DNA of 64,000 bases from G965220305 sp965220305 (lineage in GTDB: Bacteria; Chloroflexota; Dehalococcoidia; Lucifugimonadales; UBA3495): assembly GCA_965220305.1 (NCBI GenBank), contig OZ244817.1, positions 3,534,001 through 3,598,000 of the forward strand, given 5' to 3'. Of this stretch, positions 7,478-15,415 are shown piece by piece. Under the pieces are notes generated by a model. That model did no database searches. It saw only the letters and a program-made list of their open reading frames with translations, and was not told the DNA's origin. How positions within the stretch are numbered: the stretch's first letter is position 1; each line of letters begins with the position of its first letter. The translations under genes and the position numbers were made by a program.

Positions 7478-9331
7478 ATGACCGTCGTTGACGACGTAAA
7501 GGCTCGTCTCGATATTCTAGAACTGGTTTCTGGCTACGTCGCCCTGCAGCGGTCGGGCAGCAGCTACAAGGCCAATTGCCCGTTCCACCAAGAAAGGACT
7601 CCTTCTTTTTACGTGTTCCCAGACCGCCAGACGTGGCGTTGCTTTGGCGCTTGCGCCACCGGAGGAGACCCCTTCACCTTTGTCATGCGGGCGGAGAATT
7701 TGGACTTTGGCGAAGCCCTGAGACGGCTGGCCCAACGAGTCGGCGTGACCCTTCCCAGCAGGGAGCGCCGGCAGGAGCAACAAGCCGGGCTGCAAATTAA
7801 CGAAGCGGCGCGGCAGTATTTCCAACAAAGGTTGGCTTCAGCCCAGGGGGCGGGGACGCGGGGCTACCTGTCCCAGCGGAGTATATCCAGGGAGTCCATA
7901 GAACGCTTCGAGTTGGGTCTCAGCCCGCCCGACGGCCAGTCATTGGGGCAGCACCTGGTCCGAGAAGGCTATACCCTGGACCAGGCGGCCCAGGCCGGGC
8001 TGGTCCGATTGGGCGAGGGCGGACGGCACCAGGACCTGTTCCGGGGTCGGCTTATCATTCCCATCCGCGACAGCCAGGGTGAATTGGTGGGCTTCGGCAG
8101 CCGGGCCCTGGACGATTCCGTCCCAAAGTACCTGAATTCACCTCGCACCGCTTTGTTTGACAAGGGGCGCATCCTATATGCCCTGCACTTGGCGAAAGAG
8201 GCCGTGCGCCAGAAGGGTATGGTGATTGTCGAAGGGTACATGGACGCGATCATGGCCCACCAGCACGGGTTCGACAACGTGGTGGCGTCCATGGGGACGG
8301 CCCTAACCGAGCAGCAGGTAAGCCAGGTGCTTCGGCTGACTTCAGAAGTGACCATGTCCCTGGACCCGGATGTGGCGGGGCAACAGGCTACCCTCCGAAG
8401 TTTGGAATCTTCCTGGCAGGTCTTTCAGCGAAGGGAGTTGGGTAGGTCGCAAGGGACGACCCTGTTTCAAGCTCGACAGGCCGCGCAACTGAGGATTGCC
8501 GCCCTGCCTGACGGCCTCGACCCGGACGAAGTAATCCGCCGGTCGCCGCAAGAGTGGGAGCGCTTGGTCCAACAGGGACTGCCCCTGATGGACTACCTGT
8601 TCACCGCCCTGTCCGGTCAGATTGACCTGAGCGGGCCCCAGGGCAAGGCCAGAATTGTGGAATTGCTGTTCCCCCTGATCGCGGCGGTGCCCGAGCCTAC
8701 CGAGCAGGACCGGTACTTCCAAAGGTTGGCGGAGCAACTGGACGTGCGCCCGGAAACGCTGTTGGCCAGCGTGGTGCGTCCCCGGGCCCGGGCCTTCCAG
8801 CCCCGAAGGGCGCGACCCGAGGCTGAGGCGAGGCCCGAGGTCGCCCAGTCGGCCTTCGCCCGTTTGGACCGGGACCCGGTGGAGGAGTATTGCCTGGCCC
8901 TGCTGGTCCAATACCCCGAACTCTGGCATGAAGCTACGGAACTGCGGGCCGACTACTTCCGGCGGCAGGAGAATCGCGCAATATTCGATCACCTGGCGGC
9001 GTCCTCTTCTGGAGAGGGAGCGCCGGCCTTTTCGGGCGCTGTACTGGAAACCATCGGGCCTGATTTGGAAGACCAGTTTAACCTCTTGCTCCAGAAGGAA
9101 TTGCCACCCCTGGACCACGGTCGTCGGGTGGTTGCCGTTCAGGACGCCGTTCATCGTCTGGAAGAAAGAGCTTTGAGAGAACTGAAAATTGAGGAGGCAA
9201 TGAAATTTTCTGAGGGTGCCTCGGGCTTAACTGAAGAGCCTTTCGCCGAGGTGCTCGACCTCAACCAAAAGATTAAGACCAACGAAGGCTCTCGGAATTG
9301 GTTAGCTAGAAACGCCGCGCTTGGCAGGTGA
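7478..9331 (+). CDS. dnaG: DNA primase DnaG
   Basis: 617 residues from the ATG at 7478; a TTG three codons upstream gives the same protein with three extra residues, and neither has a strong ribosome site. Makes RNA primers at the replication fork. The N-terminal CHC2 zinc finger is intact (CPFHQERTPSF, then CFGAC), followed by the TOPRIM domain with VIVEGYMDAIMAHQHGF and the acidic motif LDPDVAG (family D-x-D retained), and a C-terminal helicase-binding region from about residue 440. The stop overlaps the GTGA that precedes rpoD, so the two are cotranscribed as in the classic macromolecular synthesis operon, here without rpsU. Confidence 0.96.
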   Translation: MTVVDDVKARLDILELVSGYVALQRSGSSYKANCPFHQERTPSFYVFPDRQTWRCFGACATGGDPFTFVMRAENLDFGEALRRLAQRVGVTLPSRERRQEQQAGLQINEAARQYFQQRLASAQGAGTRGYLSQRSISRESIERFELGLSPPDGQSLGQHLVREGYTLDQAAQAGLVRLGEGGRHQDLFRGRLIIPIRDSQGELVGFGSRALDDSVPKYLNSPRTALFDKGRILYALHLAKEAVRQKGMVIVEGYMDAIMAHQHGFDNVVASMGTALTEQQVSQVLRLTSEVTMSLDPDVAGQQATLRSLESSWQVFQRRELGRSQGTTLFQARQAAQLRIAALPDGLDPDEVIRRSPQEWERLVQQGLPLMDYLFTALSGQIDLSGPQGKARIVELLFPLIAAVPEPTEQDRYFQRLAEQLDVRPETLLASVVRPRARAFQPRRARPEAEARPEVAQSAFARLDRDPVEEYCLALLVQYPELWHEATELRADYFRRQENRAIFDHLAASSSGEGAPAFSGAVLETIGPDLEDQFNLLLQKELPPLDHGRRVVAVQDAVHRLEERALRELKIEEAMKFSEGASGLTEEPFAEVLDLNQKIKTNEGSRNWLARNAALGR

Positions 9332-9336
9332 GTTAT

Positions 9337-10920
9337 ATGGTAAGACGAAGCAGCAGCCGGGAACTTGATGCAGAGGAGTTCATCGAAGAAAACGAAGAGA
9401 GAGACAGACCGGCCAACCTCCTTGGCATTCTCGGGGTGACCCGCGAAGAGGACAGCGATGTCCTCATCGAAGGTGGTAATGTTCCTCGGGCGCCCAGAAA
9501 CGGAGAAGCCGGGACCGCCGAAGACCGATGGGATGTGCCCGGGACGGAAGAAAAGCCCGCCGGGACTACTGAGGAAGGGCCCCAGGACACGGACATCGAG
9601 GAGGGCGAGGAGCCCGAGTGGGAACCGGAAGCCGAGAGTATGGAAGTCCTGGATGACCCGGTGCGCATGTACCTGCGGGAAATCGGCCGGGTGCGCCTGC
9701 TCACGTCCAACGATGAACGGGTCTTGGCCCGCAAGTTGGAAGGTAAAAAGCACCTGGAAGGACTGGAAAAGGAGCTGTCCGAAGGGGATGGGCGACCGCC
9801 CAGGTCCTGGGAGAACACCTATGCCCTGCTACGTCGCCTGGAAAACTCGGTGCCCTTGATTGACGCCCTTGGGGAGTACATTCGATTGCCCAAGGACCTT
9901 ACCCTATCCCAGGTGATTGAGGACCCCAAATTGAGGGTCGCCATTGACGCCGAGGTTTCGCCGGAGATGGTGGCCTACGTGGCCGATGCGTTGAATAAGG
10001 AGGAAACCGACGTATATCGAGAGGTGGTGCGCCTGTCCTTGGACAGTTGGATTCTTCCTTCAGAAGCCGTCGGTGTTCTTCAGGACCCCCCGATGACAGA
10101 ATTGGGCGAAGTGTTGGACCTGCCCGGCTGCGGCGCTCAACTGTCACAGCTTGACAGTCTGTTTAGGGGTTCTTTCCGGCGGGTTAACGCGGAAGGCGAC
10201 CGGGCCCAGTCACACCTCACCGAAGCCAACCTCCGCCTGGTGGTGAGTGTGGCCAAGAAATATATTGGCCGGGGTATGGCCCTGCTGGACATGATTCAAG
10301 AGGGCAACATCGGGCTGATAAGGGCCGTCGAAAAGTTCGATTACCGGAAGGGTTACAAGTTCAGCACCTACGCCACCTGGTGGATTCGCCAAGCCATAAC
10401 CCGAGCCATTGCGGACCAAGCCAGGACCATCCGCATCCCCGTGCACATGGTTGAGACCATCAACAAACTGATGCGGCAGCACCGGCGGTTGCTCCAAGAA
10501 TACGGTCGAGAACCAACCCCCGAGGAAATCGGCCTAGCCATGGAAATTGGCCCGGAAAAGGTCGAGGAAATCCTGAAGATTTCGCAGGAACCCGTGTCCC
10601 TGGAGACGCCCATCGGTGAGGAAGAGGACTCCCACCTGGGAGACTTCATCGAGGACCGCAATGCTCCCGCCCCGGCGGATGCCGCTTCCTTCCAACTCCT
10701 GAAGGAGCAGGTGGAGGAGGTGCTACATACCCTGACCGAGCGGGAAGCGCGGGTCTTGCAACTCCGATTTGGGTTGGAGGATGGGCGCAGCAGGACCTTG
10801 GAAGAGGTAGGCCGGGAGTTTGGCGTTACCCGTGAGAGGATTCGCCAAATTGAGGCCAAGGCGCTGCGCAAATTGCGTCATCCCACCCGCTCCCGAAAGT
10901 TGCGTGACTTCTTGGAGTAG
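9337..10920 (+). CDS. rpoD: Primary sigma factor RpoD (sigma-70 family, group 1)
   Basis: 527 residues from the ATG at 9337, which has AGGTGAG 5 nt upstream; a GTG at 9328 overlapping the dnaG stop is the alternative. An acidic N-terminal region 1.1-like stretch (to about 100) precedes region 1.2 (DPVRMYLREIGRV), region 2 (LRLVVSVAKKY, then YKFSTYATWWIRQAITRAI, -10 recognition), region 3, and region 4 with the helix-turn-helix TLEEVGREFGVTRERIRQIE (-35 recognition). A non-conserved insert separates 1.2 and 2. The TTGACA/TATAAT-type promoters seen in this window fit its specificity. Confidence 0.96.
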   Translation: MVRRSSSRELDAEEFIEENEERDRPANLLGILGVTREEDSDVLIEGGNVPRAPRNGEAGTAEDRWDVPGTEEKPAGTTEEGPQDTDIEEGEEPEWEPEAESMEVLDDPVRMYLREIGRVRLLTSNDERVLARKLEGKKHLEGLEKELSEGDGRPPRSWENTYALLRRLENSVPLIDALGEYIRLPKDLTLSQVIEDPKLRVAIDAEVSPEMVAYVADALNKEETDVYREVVRLSLDSWILPSEAVGVLQDPPMTELGEVLDLPGCGAQLSQLDSLFRGSFRRVNAEGDRAQSHLTEANLRLVVSVAKKYIGRGMALLDMIQEGNIGLIRAVEKFDYRKGYKFSTYATWWIRQAITRAIADQARTIRIPVHMVETINKLMRQHRRLLQEYGREPTPEEIGLAMEIGPEKVEEILKISQEPVSLETPIGEEEDSHLGDFIEDRNAPAPADAASFQLLKEQVEEVLHTLTEREARVLQLRFGLEDGRSRTLEEVGREFGVTRERIRQIEAKALRKLRHPTRSRKLRDFLE

Positions 10921-11012
10921 CCGGACTCCGGTCCACGGAGCCCCGGTTGCCAGGGCAACAGGGCCGGGTATGAAGTTGTACCAAAACTGTCGTTAGGCGA
11001 GACACAACTAAC

Positions 11013-11042
11013 TTGTAACTAACGAAAAGGCGATGATATACT
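11013..11042 (+). promoter_or_regulatory. Probable sigma-70 promoter for the zinc-ribbon gene
   Basis: TTGTAA (11013-11018), an 18-bp spacer and TATACT (11037-11042), about 30 bp before the GTG start at 11074. Seen by eye; not tested. Confidence 0.6.
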
Positions 11043-11073
11043 CGGCCCCATTGATAGTTGGGAGGAAATTTTA

Positions 11074-11286
11074 GTGGAAGACTGGGCGATGCCGACATGC
11101 TTGAATTGCAATAAAGGACAATTAGTGCCGTTGTCGGACTACGGCGGTCAAGGCGCAGCGGTTCACTACAAGGCCTGGGTCTGTATCAATCCGACCTGTG
11201 GCTTCAATATTAAGATCCGTAATGGTGATATATACCTCAACGAGCCCATTACTCCGGGAGGAATGAACGCCCACCGGGTCAGGTAA
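11074..11286 (+). CDS. Small zinc-ribbon-like protein, function unknown
   Basis: 70 residues. GTG start with GGAGG about 8 nt upstream; an ATG five codons later is the alternative. Two cysteine pairs, CLNC near the N-terminus and CINPTC around residues 38-43, are spaced as in a zinc ribbon. The protein is otherwise hydrophilic, with no signal peptide or membrane segment. It follows rpoD with its own promoter. I do not recognise a named family; it may bind nucleic acid or a protein partner. Confidence 0.75.
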   Translation: MEDWAMPTCLNCNKGQLVPLSDYGGQGAAVHYKAWVCINPTCGFNIKIRNGDIYLNEPITPGGMNAHRVR

Positions 11287-11435
11287 ACAATTGGGCTGGA
11301 CCTAAGGTAGTAACCTCCCTGGCGCCGTGACTGCTCGACGGGTGGGGTGGCGGAGTGGGGACAAATCGAGTGAAGGCATGGTTGCGGAAGTCGCAGCCCT
11401 TTTTGGGGCGGCTGTGCCGCGAACAGGTGGGTGAA

Positions 11436-12305
11436 ATGGAAGCAGGTTATGATTATACGCTTTCCCGTGGCCGGATACGGCGTAAGCTCTTAAGTCTCCC
11501 TGGCATAATCCTTCTCGTCGTTGGGTTACTTTTAATTACTGGTGGTGTGGCGTATTACGGTTACGCCAATAAGGCTCGGGCTGACCTCTACCAGGTGTCC
11601 GTTTCCCCTGCTTTCACCGGTCCCATTGCCCCGGAGCCTTTGGCCCGCCTCCCCGTTGCCCCCCAGCCCGCCTCCCCGGTAGCTGTCCTTCCCGGTATCT
11701 CCGGTTCTGCTGTTGATTCCCTGGGTTATGGCGGCGGCGCGTCTTTAGCATCGTCGTGGCCCGCGCCTTTGGCCCATTCTACAGAAAGCCGCGACTTCCT
11801 CGTAGAACTCCAGGACTTCACTCCCTTGGATGCAGCCCAAGCCCATCCGGTGGGTAGTCAACCGGGCGTAGCTCGTATAATCCTGCCGACCCTGGGAATT
11901 GATTCGGTAGTCGAAGAACTCGGCATATTGGGGCAAGGGGATAACCGGGTCTACGAAACGCCGGCGAATATCGTGGGGCATATTCCCGACTCGGCAAACG
12001 CGGGCGAGGCTGGCAGTTCCTGGTACTTCGGGCACTTGGAAAGTCCCATTTTGGGTCAAGGCTCGGTTTTCTACGAGTTACTTCAGGTACCGGAAATGCT
12101 GGGGCAGGGCCAGGAAGTGCACGTCATCACCGACAATGGCTCCCACCAGTATTTGTACCGGATTACCTCGACCGAGGTGGTGCATCAGGACGAATTAAGC
12201 CTGAAGGACGCCGGTATAGCCTCCATACACCTGGTGGCCTGTGTGCCGGCGTTGGTCTACGACCATCGCCTGATAGTGACTGGGGAGTTGGCCGGGTACA
12301 ATTAA
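11436..12305 (+). CDS. Sortase family transpeptidase
   Basis: 289 residues from the ATG at 11436, behind AGGTGGGTGA; a GTG at 11355 would add 27 residues. After a short cytoplasmic start (SRGRIRRK) comes one membrane segment (about 22-45), a Pro/Ala/Ser-rich stalk and then a class D/E-like sortase barrel. The catalytic set is readable: His in WYFGHLES, Cys in HLVACVP and Arg in YDHRLIV, in the order expected. It would anchor surface proteins by cleaving an LPxTG-like signal outside the membrane. No substrate with such a signal is encoded nearby. The presence of a sortase agrees with a single-membrane envelope. Confidence 0.88.
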   Translation: MEAGYDYTLSRGRIRRKLLSLPGIILLVVGLLLITGGVAYYGYANKARADLYQVSVSPAFTGPIAPEPLARLPVAPQPASPVAVLPGISGSAVDSLGYGGGASLASSWPAPLAHSTESRDFLVELQDFTPLDAAQAHPVGSQPGVARIILPTLGIDSVVEELGILGQGDNRVYETPANIVGHIPDSANAGEAGSSWYFGHLESPILGQGSVFYELLQVPEMLGQGQEVHVITDNGSHQYLYRITSTEVVHQDELSLKDAGIASIHLVACVPALVYDHRLIVTGELAGYN

Positions 12306-12347
12306 GGGGAAAGGGAATTCACACCGACCGGACTTTGTTGGGATTGG

Positions 12348-13625
12348 CTAATGCTGACCCACTGGTGGAGAGGCGCCTTTGCCGCTGACGCGGTCTATGC
12401 GGAGCTTGCGCAGGCGGCGTCCCAAGATCGATACTACCTCAATCCTCAAGTCTTCAGCCGCTACCACATCCCCCGCTTGAGGTATTTTGCCCAGGGTGCG
12501 GTACACGTAGCCGCCCACGGTGTCCACGTCTTGGTCGGGAATTCGCGTCCCGAATAACTCTTCCACTTCCTCGGTATTTAGGCGCGCGTCCACCATCACC
12601 GCCCCGTCCGGCAGATGCACCACCTCCGGCTCCGTGGTGCGGGAGAATTCGTCCTCAATCTCCCCGACGATTTCCTCCAACAGGTCCTCTATCGTAAGCA
12701 GCCCCTCTATCCCGCCGTATTCGTCGACCACAATGGCCATCTGAATGCCCTGTTCTTGCAGATCGTCCAGCAGTTCGTCCAAACGCTTCGTCTCGGGAAT
12801 ATAGTACGCTGGGCGTAGCAGACCCCGTAGAGATTCGTCCGGTTCCTGCCGGTACAGGGCCTGCATAATGTCCAGGGCGTGAACGATGCCAACTACCCGG
12901 TCAAGGGTCTCTTCGTAGACGGGCAGCCGGGTATGGCCGCTTTCGATGACCTGGCGGACGGCCTCTTTGACCGGAACGTTCACCTCCACCGCCGCCATGT
13001 CAAGACGGGGGACCATAATTTCCCGGGCGGTGGATTCATCCAATTGAAGGATGGAACCCACCATCTCCCGGTCCCGCCGGTCCAGCCCCTCCATGACTTC
13101 CTCGGGAATGGATGGCTCCTCCCTTTCCGAGGGGTTGCCTCCTGGCGAGTCGCTGTAGCCCCCATTGGCGGTACCAACGTTTCCCTCGCCAAGGCCGTAC
13201 TCCAAAGGGTTAGTCAGAATGGTAGTTATGGGACTGGATACGCGTCGGGCTACATCAGGCCGGCGGACCGCTAAGAGGGATACGGCACGGTCAAAGCCCG
13301 TGAGCAGGACGAGAATAACTAAAGAGAGGAGGGCCGTGGTGCCTGGGCCCAAGGGCCGTAGGCTGAGGGTGAAGGCGACGCCCGCAATGGTCACGGCGAT
13401 GATGCAGGCGTATTTTAGCGGCGGGAGGATGCGTTTAAAACGATGAAGGGGTCTTGCCTCCCGACTGAGGACGCCCCCGGTTTCACCCCAACGCTCTGCC
13501 AGGGTCAAAATGGAGAACAAAAACAGGAACGCCAAAAAAACTAAAGCTGCTGGTGTACTGTCAGTATCCAATGAACTAATGCCTCGTAGGCCCGGAGGCC
13601 CTGGCACCGCGGATGGTTGATGCAC
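12348..13625 (-). CDS. CBS-domain / CorC-type membrane protein (hemolysin family)
   Basis: 425 residues. Three predicted membrane segments (about 25-40, 70-90, 95-112) form a shortened CNNM-like part, followed by a linker, the motif REIMVPRLDMAAVEVNVPVK that opens the paired CBS domains (about 205-335), and a C-terminal CorC_HlyC domain ending near 410 (VVHLPDGAVMVDARLNTEEV, DTVGGYV). Family members are linked to Mg/Co transport. The GTG start lies 9 nt after the glmU stop, so it is probably cotranscribed. The N-terminal membrane part is shorter than in typical CorB proteins. Confidence 0.85.
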   Translation of the reverse strand: MHQPSAVPGPPGLRGISSLDTDSTPAALVFLAFLFLFSILTLAERWGETGGVLSREARPLHRFKRILPPLKYACIIAVTIAGVAFTLSLRPLGPGTTALLSLVILVLLTGFDRAVSLLAVRRPDVARRVSSPITTILTNPLEYGLGEGNVGTANGGYSDSPGGNPSEREEPSIPEEVMEGLDRRDREMVGSILQLDESTAREIMVPRLDMAAVEVNVPVKEAVRQVIESGHTRLPVYEETLDRVVGIVHALDIMQALYRQEPDESLRGLLRPAYYIPETKRLDELLDDLQEQGIQMAIVVDEYGGIEGLLTIEDLLEEIVGEIEDEFSRTTEPEVVHLPDGAVMVDARLNTEEVEELFGTRIPDQDVDTVGGYVYRTLGKIPQAGDVVAAEDLRIEVVSILGRRLRKLRIDRVSGKGASPPVGQH

Positions 13626-13634
13626 CGCAGAGGC

Positions 13635-14993
13635 TCAGTTTGACTTTCCCCTTCTATCCCTAGTTCTAGCTGGAACTCCTACTGCTAGTTTACCACGCGG
13701 TACGTCGCGAGTCACCACTGAGCCAGCCCCAGTTGCTGCATCTTCGCCCACGGTTACTGGGGCAACCAGCAGGGTGTCGCAGCCAATGAAAGCGCCGTCC
13801 TCTATTATCGTGCGGTGCTTGTCCTTGCCGTCGTAGTTGCAGGTTATGGTGCCGGCCCCGATGTTGACGTTTCCCCCGATGGAGGCATCGCCCAAATAGC
13901 TAAAGTGCCCCGAGACCGCGCCGGCAGCCAGCCGACTGTTCTTGACCTCAACGTAGTTGCCCAGGTGTACGCCCCTTTCCAAATAGGAATCGGGCCGCAG
14001 ATGGCTGAATGGCCCCACGTCCACGTCCTCTTCCAGGGTGGACTCCTCTACTACCGACGCGGTAACCCGGCAGCGGTCGCCAATCTTAGAACTCTGCACT
14101 ACCGAATTGGGTCCAATCTCGCAGTCCTCGCCGATGGTAGTCCGGCCCTGCAACATCGTGTTGGGTAGTATTGCCGTATCCTGCCCAATGGTCACCCCCT
14201 GGTCAATGTATACCGAGGTAGGATCCCGCATGGTGACGCCGGCCAGCATCCAGTAGTCTCTGATTCGTTGGCGCAGGACCGTTTCTACCTGCGCCAGTTG
14301 CAGCCGGTTATTCACCCCCAGAATCTCGGTTGCATCAGCGGCGGCGACTCCTTCTGCGGCCTCGCCCTGGGCCTCTGCCATGCCCGCCAGCGCGGTCAGG
14401 TATCTCTCGCCCCCGGGGCTGGGCTGGATGCGGCCCAGCCTCGCTTTCAACCAGCCGGCGCCGAAACAGTAGACCCCTCCGTTGACCTCAGCCGGCGCAT
14501 CTGGGTCGCCGTCCCACTCCGCGGCTTCTATGATGTCGGTGACCCGGCCCTGCTGGTCCCGAAGCACCCGTCCCAAGTCTGCCGAAACGACGTTGGTCGC
14601 CGTTAGCATGGTCATCTGCCGAGGCTGGGCCAGGTGGCATTCCATCAACCGACGGGCCGACTCCAACCGCACCAGGGGGGCATCAGCTCCCTGGGTCAAC
14701 AGATGTTCCGCTCGTCCGTCAAGATGATCGACAGCCCAACTCAGAGCGTCGGCTGTACCTTGGGCTTGGGGCTGAATCGCGTACTCCACCTCCGGGCCAA
14801 TGGCCTCTTTGACCGCCTTGGCGTTGGCGGGGGAAACAACGACGATTATCGTGTTGATTCCCAGTTGCCGTAGCAAGTCCACGGGATAGCGGACTAGCTC
14901 CTTGCCGCATACCTGGTGGAGGACCTTGGGGGTCCGGGACTTCATTCTGGAGCCCTGCCCGGCGGCTAGCACAACTCCGGCCCACTTCTCCAT
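13635..14993 (-). CDS. glmU: Bifunctional UDP-GlcNAc pyrophosphorylase / GlcN-1-P acetyltransferase GlmU
   Basis: 452 residues from the ATG at 14993 (GGAGGGG site), close to the usual 456; a longer frame to 15053 has no site. Makes UDP-GlcNAc for peptidoglycan in two steps. The N-terminal nucleotidyltransferase carries the signature LAAGQGSRMKSRTPKVL, and the C-terminal left-handed beta-helix shows hexapeptide repeats from about 255 onward, including GNYVEVKNS, NYDGKDKHRT (acetyl-CoA/active-site region) and GAGSVVTRDVP. Cotranscribed with the CBS protein. Confidence 0.95.
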   Translation of the reverse strand: MEKWAGVVLAAGQGSRMKSRTPKVLHQVCGKELVRYPVDLLRQLGINTIIVVVSPANAKAVKEAIGPEVEYAIQPQAQGTADALSWAVDHLDGRAEHLLTQGADAPLVRLESARRLMECHLAQPRQMTMLTATNVVSADLGRVLRDQQGRVTDIIEAAEWDGDPDAPAEVNGGVYCFGAGWLKARLGRIQPSPGGERYLTALAGMAEAQGEAAEGVAAADATEILGVNNRLQLAQVETVLRQRIRDYWMLAGVTMRDPTSVYIDQGVTIGQDTAILPNTMLQGRTTIGEDCEIGPNSVVQSSKIGDRCRVTASVVEESTLEEDVDVGPFSHLRPDSYLERGVHLGNYVEVKNSRLAAGAVSGHFSYLGDASIGGNVNIGAGTITCNYDGKDKHRTIIEDGAFIGCDTLLVAPVTVGEDAATGAGSVVTRDVPRGKLAVGVPARTRDRRGKSN

Positions 14994-15090
14994 GAATACA
15001 CCCCTCCGGCCGGCCTTCCTGGACTTCACTCGTCGCCGGAAGGGGCCGCTCAATTGCCTGGATTATACCAGCCGTCGGCGGTCAAGGCCC

Positions 15091-15216
15091 ACGATGCGAC
15101 CTGGCAGGGCAAGGTCTTTCGATTGTCTGTGTAAACCCGCTCATGGAGTGCCCGTCCTTCGACAAGCCTAGGGCGAGCGGGATGTATCCGGGCAGGGCTA
15201 TTCAAAGCCCTGCCCG
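15091..15216. repeat. Intergenic repeat (copy 1 of 2) with palindromic tail
   Basis: The gap 14994-15415 holds no gene. From ACGATG (15091) through GGCAGGGCAAGGTCTTTCGA (15103-15122) to CCCGCTCAT it matches the stretch 20001-20059 with small indels, and both copies continue into a GTCGAAGG/CCTTCGAC-type palindrome. At 15189-15216 a perfect 11-bp hairpin (CGGGCAGGGCT, loop ATTCAA) follows. Confidence 0.65.
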
Positions 15217-15343
15217 GCAGGGATGCAGTCTTGCGTTGTTCGCAACTCGGGTTGGGGGATGGTTGAGGCGGCAGGAGGCGCGGGACAAACGGCAGGCCAG
15301 CTAGGTGGGGTCCAGAGCTAAAGCATTTTGGGTCTTGTCGTGG

Positions 15344-15393
15344 GTTTGCTGTCGGGGCCTGGCCCATGCCTGTGCCCCGACAGGCCCGCAAAC
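15344..15393. repeat. Long hairpin downstream of etfBA
   Basis: GTTTGC-TGTCGGGGC (15344-15358) pairs with GCCCCGACA (15374-15382) and, after a 5-nt bulge, GCAAAC (15388-15393). It lies 23 bp after the etfBA stop on the minus strand. There is no T-run on either strand, so it may end or protect the transcript but is not a classical terminator. Confidence 0.6.
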
Positions 15394-15415
15394 TTGGGCC
15401 TGGCCCCGCCATTCG

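Noticed and set aside
10921..11012. Terminator after rpoD
   Set aside because: Pairing around 10940-10970 (TTGCC/GGCAA) exists but no T-run follows.
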